This document shows, piece by piece, positions 1 through 7,200 of a stretch of DNA of 11,706 bases. Source of the stretch: an uncultured Bacilli bacterium (GTDB lineage: Bacteria > Bacillota_I > Bacilli_A > RF39 > UBA660). Position 1 is the stretch's first letter. Each line of letters begins with the position of its first letter. The translations under genes and the position numbers were made by a program. The stretch spans positions 1 through 11,706 of the forward strand of contig CANRAT010000047.1 in the NCBI GenBank assembly GCA_947628685.1, given 5' to 3'. The notes under the pieces were generated by a model. The model did not search any database. It worked only from the letters and a program-made list of their open reading frames with translations, and had not been told where the DNA came from.

Positions 1-22
1 CTTTCGGAGATGTATTCTATCA

Positions 23-52
23 TAATTTAACTTAAATTTGCTTTTTTATAAT
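23..52 (+). promoter_or_regulatory. Candidate promoter of feoAB (good -10, weak -35)
   Basis: A perfect TATAAT lies at 47-52, directly after a run of T. No good -35 is visible: TAATTT at 23-28 would give an 18-bp spacer, and TTAACT at 27-32 only 14. A second TATAAT at 102-107 is too close to the ribosome binding site (AGAGGTG, 113-119) to be the likely choice. I looked for a Fur-type operator (imperfect GATAAT repeats) in 1-124 and saw no convincing match, so iron control is expected for this pathway but not shown here. Confidence 0.4.
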
Positions 53-124
53 GTCTACTCTATGGGGTGCATTTCAATATAACCTGTTTTTTTTAATTTC
101 ATATAATAATCTAGAGGTGTATTC

Positions 125-352
125 ATGCATTTAGATAATATAAATGACACTCACGAATATATAGTTAATAAAATTAACGCAAATGAAACTGTTAAAAGGA
201 GATTATATGATATAGGACTAATTAACGGTACTAAAATAAAAAAGTTATTTGTAAGTCCATCAAAAAGAATAAAAGCATATCTTATTAAAGATTCTATTAT
301 TGCTATAAGAGATTCTGATGCAAAGAAAGTAAGTGTAGAGATTAATGATTAA
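125..352 (+). CDS. feoA: FeoA, ferrous iron transport accessory protein
   Basis: A 75-residue protein with the FeoA/SH3-like pattern. It has a central motif of the form KRRLYDIGLINGTKI (residues about 24-38), followed by beta-strand-rich sequence ending in AIRDSDAKKV, which matches the usual FeoA layout and length. FeoA is a small cytoplasmic protein that binds FeoB and is needed for its Fe2+ uptake activity. The start is supported by AGAGGTG at 113-119, five bases upstream of ATG; this matches the GGAGGTGAT part of the anti-SD complement. The gene overlaps feoB by 8 bases (345-352), so translation is probably coupled. No FeoC is visible, as is usual outside the gammaproteobacteria. Identity rests on motif, size and the adjacent feoB. 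Confidence 0.93.
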   Translation: MHLDNINDTHEYIVNKINANETVKRRLYDIGLINGTKIKKLFVSPSKRIKAYLIKDSIIAIRDSDAKKVSVEIND

Positions 353-2315
353 AGTTGCTTTAATAGGTAATCCTAATGTAGGAAAAAGTACTTTATTTAA
401 TGAACTTACAGGGCTTCATCAACACACCGGTAATTGGACTGGAAAAACAGTAGGGAGCATGGTAGGATATAAAAAATATAAGAATGAAACATTTGAAATA
501 TATGACCTTCCGGGTACATATTCATTAATCCCACATTCAGAAGAAGAGAGAGTTACTAGCGATTTTGTAATAAGCAAAGATTATGATGTCGCGCTTGTAG
601 TTTGCGATCCACTTTGCCTAGAGCGTAATTTAAACCTAGTTATACAAACATTAGAAGTTAGCAAAAACACAGTTGTGTGTATAAATCTAATTGATGAGGC
701 AAAAAAAGAAAATATAGATATAGATATAAATAAGTTATCCACATACTTAGGAGTTAAGGTAGTTGCGATAAGTGCAAGAAAGAAAATTGGAATAGAAGAA
801 CTTTTAGAATCCTTAATGAGTTATCCACATAGTTCGTTTAATTTAGAGTATGAAGAAAAGGTAGAAGAGTGCATAACTATTATTGAAAAGTACACAAAAA
901 GTAAATTTGAATCTATAAAACTTATAATAGATAAATCTTCAACAGATCCTACTGTTCAAGAAAAAATAAATCAAATAAATGCTTATTTACTAGATAATAA
1001 CATTAACTTTAACGATTCAGTTATGAAAAGTGTAGTTAAAAATTGCGAATATATAACTAAAAATGTAATAACTAAAACAAGTACTAAAAAGAAATTCAAT
1101 TTAGATAAAATACTTACAAACAAAATAACAGGTATACCAATTATGATAATAATGCTTATGACATTATTTTGGATATCTATAGTAGGAGCAAATTATCCAT
1201 CTGATTTACTATTTAAAATGTTTACAAATTTTGGAGCATTTTTAAAAGAGTTTTTAATAAATATAAATATTCCACATTTCATATATTCACCGTTAATGGA
1301 TGGAGTATATAAAGTACTTACTTGGGTAGTAGCAGTAATGCTCCCACCAATGGCTATATTCTTCCCCTTATTTACGCTCTTAGAAGATTATGGAATATTA
1401 CCTAGAATTGCATTTAACCTAGATGGATATTTTGAGAAGAATGGAACGTGTGGTAAACAGGCACTTACTATGTGTATGGGAATTGGTTGTAATGCAGTAG
1501 GTGTAACAGGAGCAAGGATTATAGATTCAAAAAGAGAAAGATTAATAGCAATCCTAACTAACACATTTATTCCCTGTAATGGTAGATTTCCAACATTAAT
1601 TATGATGTTTACAATGTTTTTTGCAGTTACAAGTAATAGTATTCTTAATACAACAATAAATGTATGTTTATTAACACTCTTCTTAATCTTTGCAGTGTTA
1701 ATTACATTTCTTGTATCAAGAATATTATCAAAAACAATATTAAAGGGTGATAATTCATTTTTTATACTTGAATTACCACCCTATAGAAAACCGCAAATAA
1801 CAAAAATACTTGTTCGTTCACTAATAGATAGGACTTTAAAAATATTAGCAAGAGCAGTTATAATAGCCGCACCTACTGGACTTATTATATGGATGCTAAC
1901 CAATATAACTATTAATGATGTAGCAATTATAAATATAATAGCTAACTTTTTAAATGATTTTGGATTACTTTTAGGACTTGATGGGGTAATACTTACTGCA
2001 TTTATATTAGGATTTCCAGCAAATGAAATAGTACTTCCAATTATAATAATGACATATTTATCATCTAATGTCATGATTGAAATTAATGATATATCTTTAA
2101 TACAAAATTTATTTATACAAAATGGATGGACTATAATAACTGCAATATGTATGATAGTGTTTATAATATTTCATTTTCCTTGTTCAACAACACTCATAAC
2201 AATTTATAAAGAGACAAAAAGTATCAAATGGACTTTATTATCGTTTATAATTCCTTTAATTATAGGTATAACTTTGTGTATGTTAATTAATTTTATTTTA
2301 ACTATTGTTTTATAA
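345..2315 (+). CDS. feoB: FeoB, ferrous iron transporter with N-terminal G domain
   Basis: A 656-residue polytopic membrane protein that imports Fe2+ across the cytoplasmic membrane. The N-terminal GTPase domain is complete: G1 GNPNVGKS (8-15), G2 region NWTGKTVG (about 30-37), G3 DLPG (54-57), G4 NLID (114-117, N-x-x-D) and G5 SARK (143-146). A helical spacer follows, then the membrane part from about residue 265. It holds the two Gate regions with conserved cysteines: C369, C377 and C382 in the first (GIGCNAVGVTGAR) and C411 in PCNGR. A C-terminal FPCSTT motif (C613) matches the PCxxT element near the end of many FeoB proteins. The protein is shorter than the roughly 770-residue enterobacterial form, as is common for Firmicutes FeoB, and no motif is missing. 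Translation starts inside the end of feoA, and the gene ends just before a shared terminator. Confidence 0.97.
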   Translation: MIKVALIGNPNVGKSTLFNELTGLHQHTGNWTGKTVGSMVGYKKYKNETFEIYDLPGTYSLIPHSEEERVTSDFVISKDYDVALVVCDPLCLERNLNLVIQTLEVSKNTVVCINLIDEAKKENIDIDINKLSTYLGVKVVAISARKKIGIEELLESLMSYPHSSFNLEYEEKVEECITIIEKYTKSKFESIKLIIDKSSTDPTVQEKINQINAYLLDNNINFNDSVMKSVVKNCEYITKNVITKTSTKKKFNLDKILTNKITGIPIMIIMLMTLFWISIVGANYPSDLLFKMFTNFGAFLKEFLININIPHFIYSPLMDGVYKVLTWVVAVMLPPMAIFFPLFTLLEDYGILPRIAFNLDGYFEKNGTCGKQALTMCMGIGCNAVGVTGARIIDSKRERLIAILTNTFIPCNGRFPTLIMMFTMFFAVTSNSILNTTINVCLLTLFLIFAVLITFLVSRILSKTILKGDNSFFILELPPYRKPQITKILVRSLIDRTLKILARAVIIAAPTGLIIWMLTNITINDVAIINIIANFLNDFGLLLGLDGVILTAFILGFPANEIVLPIIIMTYLSSNVMIEINDISLIQNLFIQNGWTIITAICMIVFIIFHFPCSTTLITIYKETKSIKWTLLSFIIPLIIGITLCMLINFILTIVL

Positions 2316-2339
2316 AAAAAGATGTTAATTCATCTTTTT
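2316..2339. terminator. Bidirectional intrinsic terminator between feoB and the HTH gene
   Basis: AAAAAGATG (2316-2324) pairs with CATCTTTTT (2331-2339) around a 6-base loop. T-rich sequence follows on the + strand (2335-2343), and on the - strand the A-run at 2314-2320 gives a T-run, so it can end transcription from both convergent genes. The last codons and TGA stop of the - strand gene (2330-2332) lie inside the hairpin. Confidence 0.8.
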
Positions 2340-2602
2340 CTTTCATCAATTCTTTTTGATTCAATAATTTTTTTCTCATCATATGTAATTAAGTCTGAAC
2401 TTGTAACAGTTTTATTTATAAGTTTAGAAATGCTTTTAGAAATTCTATCTAACATTTCTAGTGATGGATTTCTTCTTTCCTTTTCAAGTTGATTTTCATA
2501 TATAAGACTAGTATTTAGAGCCTCTGCAAATTTTTCTTGAGAAAGTTTAGATAAATATCTATAATATTTAAGATTTATAGCTAAAATAACTTTACTTTTC
2601 AA
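2330..2602 (-). CDS. Small Xre-family helix-turn-helix regulator
   Basis: A 90-residue protein with an N-terminal Xre/Cro-type HTH (about residues 9-58). Helix 1 is NLKYYRYLSKL, helix 2 SQEKFAEALN (21-30), and the recognition-helix region SLIYENQLEKERRNPS (32-47) shows the typical E-x-G/E-R-RNPS ending; LEMLDRISKSI forms a fourth helix. The remaining 30 residues are charged, with no ligand domain. This is a cytoplasmic DNA-binding protein, probably a repressor or activator of adjacent genes or of itself. The start codon is TTG at 2600-2602, chosen because AAAGGAG (complement of 2612-2618) lies nine bases upstream and no ATG fits the domain. The stop is TGA. The gene is divergent from the surface operon and convergent with feoB, so the surface operon is the more likely target. 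A promoterless orphan regulator is possible. Confidence 0.8.
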   Translation of the reverse strand: MKSKVILAINLKYYRYLSKLSQEKFAEALNTSLIYENQLEKERRNPSLEMLDRISKSISKLINKTVTSSDLITYDEKKIIESKRIDERKR

Positions 2603-2611
2603 TTAACTCAA

Positions 2612-2618
2612 CTCCTTT
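2612..2618 (-). promoter_or_regulatory. Ribosome binding site that fixes the TTG start of the HTH gene
   Basis: The complement of 2612-2618 reads AAAGGAG, a strong Shine-Dalgarno, with nine bases between it and the TTG at 2602-2600. There is no ATG at a useful distance, which makes the TTG start credible. Confidence 0.7.
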
Positions 2619-2638
2619 AGATAACTATCATCATGCAT

Positions 2639-2644
2639 ATTATA
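2639..2644 (-). promoter_or_regulatory. Candidate -10 of the HTH gene
   Basis: The - strand reads TATAAT at 2644-2639, about 35 bases upstream of the TTG start. The expected -35 position (about 2662-2667) reads AAGAAA and is poor; it abuts the inverted repeat at 2666-2685. A weak -35 next to a palindrome suits a regulated promoter, but only the -10 is well supported. Confidence 0.4.
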
Positions 2645-2665
2645 AGAAAATGTTTGTCTTATTTC

Positions 2666-2685
2666 TTTATAACAATAGTTATAAA
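2666..2685. promoter_or_regulatory. Inverted repeat, candidate operator in the divergent intergenic region
   Basis: TTTATAAC (2666-2673) and GTTATAAA (2678-2685) form perfect 8-bp arms around AATA. The repeat lies at the -35 position of the HTH gene's candidate promoter and 17 bases upstream of the -35 of the surface operon, the usual place for an Xre-type operator serving both sides. Its arms are AT-rich, so a chance palindrome in this background cannot be excluded. As RNA it would be a weak hairpin without a U-tract, so a terminator is unlikely. Confidence 0.45.
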
Positions 2686-2702
2686 AACTTTTTCGATATT
2701 TA

Positions 2703-2731
2703 TTGACATAAATATATAAGTGTGTTAGAAT
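2703..2731 (+). promoter_or_regulatory. Strong sigma-A-type promoter of the surface-protein operon
   Basis: TTGACA (2703-2708) is followed by a 17-bp spacer and TAGAAT (2726-2731). TG at 2723-2724 adds an extended -10 element. Transcription would start near 2738, leaving an untranslated leader of about 138 bases before the ATG at 2876. I recognise no riboswitch or T-box elements in that leader. AGGAGG at 2862-2867 is the ribosome binding site. Confidence 0.8.
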
Positions 2732-2875
2732 TTATATAGATAGAGAATATAGCCTTAGAGTTATAGAAAAATATCTAAATTGTTATTATGCGTTTTATAT
2801 TATTTACTGTATTAAAATAATTATTCTAATATAAAGTGCATATTAATTAATGTAAGAAAGTAGGAGGATTATTTA

Positions 2876-4186
2876 ATGGATAAGAACAAAAAAATAGTAA
2901 TAGGAGTTATCATAGGAGTAGTATTAATAGTAATAGCTTTATTACTATTAAAAGGATGTCAAAGAAAGGAATATACAGTTACATTTGATTCAGATGGTGG
3001 GAGTACTTTAGAATCTATTAAGGTAAAGGAAAATGAAAAAGTTAAAAGACCTAGTAATCCTACAAAAGATGGATATACTTTTGATGATTGGTATTATGAA
3101 GATAAAGTTTATGATTTTGATACAAAAGTAACAAAAGATATGACTTTAAAAGCACATTGGAAAGCAGGAATAACATTAAAGACAACAAAAGTAAGTTTAA
3201 TTATAGGTTCAGAAGAAAAAATAGAATTATTAGAACTACCAGATGGTGTAACTGAAGATGATTTAGTATATAAATCAAGTGATGAAGAAGTAGTTACTGT
3301 CGATAAAAATGGTAATTTAAAAGCACTAAAAATAGGAACAGCAACAATAACTATTGAAACAAAAGATGGTAAGTATAAGGCAAGTTGTACAGTAACTGTA
3401 ACAGATAAACAAATAGAAGTTGAAAGTGTTTCTATAGAAGGGGCAAGTCAAGTAACTGTTGGAAGTAGTATTAAATTAACTGTAACATTTACCCCAGAAG
3501 AAGCAACAAATAAAAATGTTAAATGGGAAAGTAGTGATACAAAAATTGCTACAGTAGATGAAAATGGTAACGTAAAAGGATTAAAATCAGGAAATGTTAC
3601 AATAACAGTTAAAACAGAAAATGGAAAGACTGCAACAAAGACAATTACCGTAAAAGAAAAATCACAAAATAACGATTCAAAACCACAAGAGGTAAGTCCA
3701 ACAGGTGTAAGCATAAGTGGACCAACTGAAGTATATGTAGGAAATTCAATTAACTTAATAGCTACAGTTGAGCCAAATAGTGCAACAAACAAAAGTGTTA
3801 CTTGGAGTAGTAGTAATAATTCTATTGCAACAGTAGATGGAAACGGGAAAGTAACAGGAGTAAGTGAAGGAGAAGTAACTATAACAGTTAAAACATCTAA
3901 TGGAAAAGAAGCAACATATAAAGTAGTGGTTAAATCAGTATATGTAATCACACTCACAGCAAACAAATCAGAGACAGGAAGCGTTAGAGATTATACAATA
4001 ACATCAGTAACAAGAGATGGACAAAGTTTTAAAGACTTTATAACATTTACTTATAATAATCAAACTCGTAAGCCAGACCACATAGGAAAAGTAATATCAG
4101 CAGATTTTGTAAGCACACAAGTAAAAACAGCAAGCATAGTATTACCAGGTGGAAAAACAGTAACGGCTACTGTTGAAATAAAATAG
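2876..4186 (+). CDS. Membrane-anchored surface protein with Flg_new and three Big_2 domains
   Basis: A 436-residue protein with a short lysine-rich cytoplasmic tail, one membrane helix (about residues 7-25) and an extracellular remainder, so a signal anchor (N-in, C-out). Residues 33-95 form a Flg_new/InlB B-repeat domain (VTFDSDGGS...GYTFDDWY...LKAHW). Three bacterial Ig-like Big_2 domains follow at about 99-176, 181-262 and 273-354; the second and third share NKxVxWxSSxxxIATVDxNGxVxGxxxGxVTITVKT. The last ~80 residues (355-436) are a beta-rich domain I cannot name. Big_2 and Flg_new domains typically act as stalks or adhesive modules, but no ligand is known here. C28 directly follows the membrane helix in LLKGC, which resembles a lipobox except for lysine at -2, so lipoprotein processing is unlikely but not excluded. 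First gene of an operon; the next gene begins 14 bases downstream. Confidence 0.85.
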   Translation: MDKNKKIVIGVIIGVVLIVIALLLLKGCQRKEYTVTFDSDGGSTLESIKVKENEKVKRPSNPTKDGYTFDDWYYEDKVYDFDTKVTKDMTLKAHWKAGITLKTTKVSLIIGSEEKIELLELPDGVTEDDLVYKSSDEEVVTVDKNGNLKALKIGTATITIETKDGKYKASCTVTVTDKQIEVESVSIEGASQVTVGSSIKLTVTFTPEEATNKNVKWESSDTKIATVDENGNVKGLKSGNVTITVKTENGKTATKTITVKEKSQNNDSKPQEVSPTGVSISGPTEVYVGNSINLIATVEPNSATNKSVTWSSSNNSIATVDGNGKVTGVSEGEVTITVKTSNGKEATYKVVVKSVYVITLTANKSETGSVRDYTITSVTRDGQSFKDFITFTYNNQTRKPDHIGKVISADFVSTQVKTASIVLPGGKTVTATVEIK

Positions 4187-4200
4187 GAAGGAGGAATAAA

Positions 4201-7200
4201 ATGAAAAAAAGTATAAAAGTATTCTTGATTAGCATATTTACATTTTTAATTGGTATAACTGCTACACAAGCAAAACAATTAACGTATGATAAATTGCAAA
4301 AAGAAATCGAAAAAATAAATCCTGATGCAGTAGAAGCAAGAATAATAGGAAAATATATATTTACAGATGCTAATCCATTAAAAGACCAAGATATAATGGC
4401 AGGCGCATTAACAATAGATGGAATAGTTGATGAAGATTATAGCGAAGAATTATACAACAAACTTACAATAAATAGATTAGTAAGAAAAATAAATCAACAA
4501 ACAGGTGAATATGAAAATTGGGAAATAGTTAGCAATTTAATAGGTGGAACACAGATTACAAAAGATACAACATTTGATATAAGATGGATAGATAAAGTAT
4601 TTATTCCAGAAGAAACAAAAATTTCAGTAAATGTTGATGTAAATGATGGGAAATATTCAACATATAAGACAGTATTAGAAGAAAAATTAGGTTTTAAAGC
4701 AGATAAATTTTATGGAAAATATAATGGAGAAAAGAAATTAAAGATAGATGGGAATAAAATAAGTGGATTACTTTTAAAAAATAAAGATGTATCATTAAGT
4801 CCAGAAGATAAAAAAACATATGCAAATGCTGATTATTTCTTTGCATATGTAATAGAAGTACCAAATGCAAATAAAGATGCAACAATAAAATTAACTAATT
4901 TAAATGGTGAAAAAACAATTACTTGGGATAAATTTGATGTACAAGATTCAACAGATGGTAAAACTCCAGGAATAGTAGTATTAGTTCCTGTTGATAAAAC
5001 AAAATGGGAAGATAATAAACAGATACTTATAGAAGTAGATGCAGATGGTGAAGAAAGGGAATATGACACTCTCGAATATACATTAGATATAAGTGGTTTG
5101 GAATTCCAAGAAGAATCTGAAATGGAATTAAAAACAGATGATCTTCCAGATGCAGATGTAAAAAGTATTTCAGAAAAATGGGGATATACTAAAAGTGAAT
5201 TCGATACTTATGAATTAGAAAATGGTGAAGGTTCTAATAAATATAAATTAACTGATACTATTGTTGAGCAAAAAATTAGTAATGGTGTTTTCCCAACAGA
5301 TGAAGAAACAGGATTCTATTTCTTATTAAGTGTTGGACAAAATATTGATCCAAATTTATATAACAAGGCAACTGTTACTTATCCTGGAAATAAATCTACT
5401 AAGATAAGTACAATTACTGATGAAACAGGTGTAACAATTTTATTCTCTACATCAGATGCTAAAAAGGGAACTCCAATTAAAATAACAGTTGATTTAGATG
5501 GTGGAGAAGATAAATATTTACCAGTAACTTATGAAATTGATTTAAGTACATTAACTTTAGAAAAATCATCTAAATTTAGTGTAACAAGTGTTGATGAAGG
5601 TGGATTAGGTAAAAACCCATTGGAAGATGCTTATGGATGGAAAAAAGGAAAAGGATTCGATGTTGATTTTAGTACTGAAGGAAATACTGTAAAAGTAACA
5701 GGATTATTATCAATATTAGATGAATTTGATAATAATAAACATCCATTTGAAGGTGATGATGCAACAGGATATTATTTACCATTTGTAATTAAAACTTTAG
5801 ATAAATCATTAAATGGAGATGGAAAAGTAACTGTTCAATTTATACACGAAGGTGAAGACCCTAAAACTCTTACGGCTGCTAATTTTGATGATAGTGATGA
5901 GTTATATATTTTGAGACATCTTGATATGAATGCTTCTGATAGAACATTTAAAATCGTAGTAGATATGGATGGAAATGGAATTGAATATGCTCCATACGAA
6001 ATTACATTTGATTGGAGTGAATTAGAGTTACAGTATTACTCAGCAGGTGATAATGGTAACTACGATTTAATTAAACAAGATGAGTTAGAAGAAGATTCAC
6101 AAGAGAAAGAAGATTTAGAAAAATATGGATTTAAATCCTATGCTGATAGTGATGTAAAAATACATATGAATGATTCACAGGATGATAGAGAACCATATAA
6201 AGATGGTTTAGAAGGAACAATTAGAGAACAAAAATTAAATAATGGAACATTTAAAAATAATGATGGATATTTTGTTCCAATTAAGATAAGTTTTCCTGGA
6301 GAACAAGATGAATTAGCTCAAGATTATAAAAATACTTGGACAATAATTTTAAATACAGAAGATGGTACTACTAAAGAATATAAACCAACTGATGAAGAAT
6401 ATAAACAAGGTTGGGTAATGGTATTATTTAAAATATATCGTGATGGTAAAAACGGAGATAGTGATAAAAAAATAAGATATTATATTGATTATGATGGAGA
6501 AAGTAAGGATTATTTTTTACCACAAGAATATGTAATAGACTATAGCACTTTAACCTTTGAAACAGAAAATACAGTAAAATATATATATAAAAATGAAAAA
6601 GGTGAAGATAAGGAAGAAACTGTAACAGTTTATGAGAGTGAAGAAGTTGAATTAAAAGATTTAGGTTTTGATACTAAATATCGTAAATTTGATGGATGGT
6701 ATAAAACTGTTGATGGCGAAAATCAAAAAGTAGAGGAAAATCTTACTACTACGAAAGACGAGGATGTAGAATTAACTGCTCACTTTAATTTAAATGTTGA
6801 TGAATTTATTAAAGATGTTGTTTCTGATTTAAATAGTATTGATGAAACTTATTCAAATGATTTTAGTGGTAAATTTAATTTAACACAAGAAGAAAATACA
6901 ATTACAATAAATCTTGATAGTCCTAACGTACCATTAACAGAACTTTCAAATACAAGTATACCTGGTGCGATAGCATACCTACTTGAAAAAGGTGAAATTG
7001 AAGAAATTACATTGAAAGTAGGAAGCCAAACAGTAACTTATGATTCAGATTATACAGTTGAAAATGAAAAAGAATATACTGATGAATCTGATAGAGAGAT
7101 TTTAGATGAAAAAGGAAAAGCTTTAAAGAAAGAAATAGTTAAGGGTGCAAAAGGTGCATTCGATTCCGATTTATCTAACAAAGAAGCAAATGCAACTTTA

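Noticed and set aside
1..124. Fur box upstream of feoAB
   Set aside because: Expected for this pathway, but no segment gives a convincing match to repeated GATAAT hexamers on either strand.
1781..2074. Open frame on the - strand inside feoB
   Set aside because: Antisense shadow of the FeoB membrane segments. No ribosome binding site and no recognisable protein.
2738..2860. Riboswitch in the ~138-base leader of the surface operon
   Set aside because: The leader is AT-rich, and I see no conserved aptamer core or terminator/antiterminator pair.
2951..2962. Lipobox at residues 25-28 (LKGC) of the Big_2 protein
   Set aside because: Lysine at -2 is unfavourable for lipoprotein processing; a signal anchor explains the segment better.
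3448..3966. 172-codon open frame on the - strand inside the Big_2 gene
   Set aside because: It is antisense to repeated Thr/Val/Lys-rich codons, has no ribosome binding site, and the translation is low-complexity. The + strand gene is well supported.
5518..5532. LPVTY as a sortase signal in the giant protein
   Set aside because: It is internal, in the second repeat, and not followed by a hydrophobic segment and basic tail.
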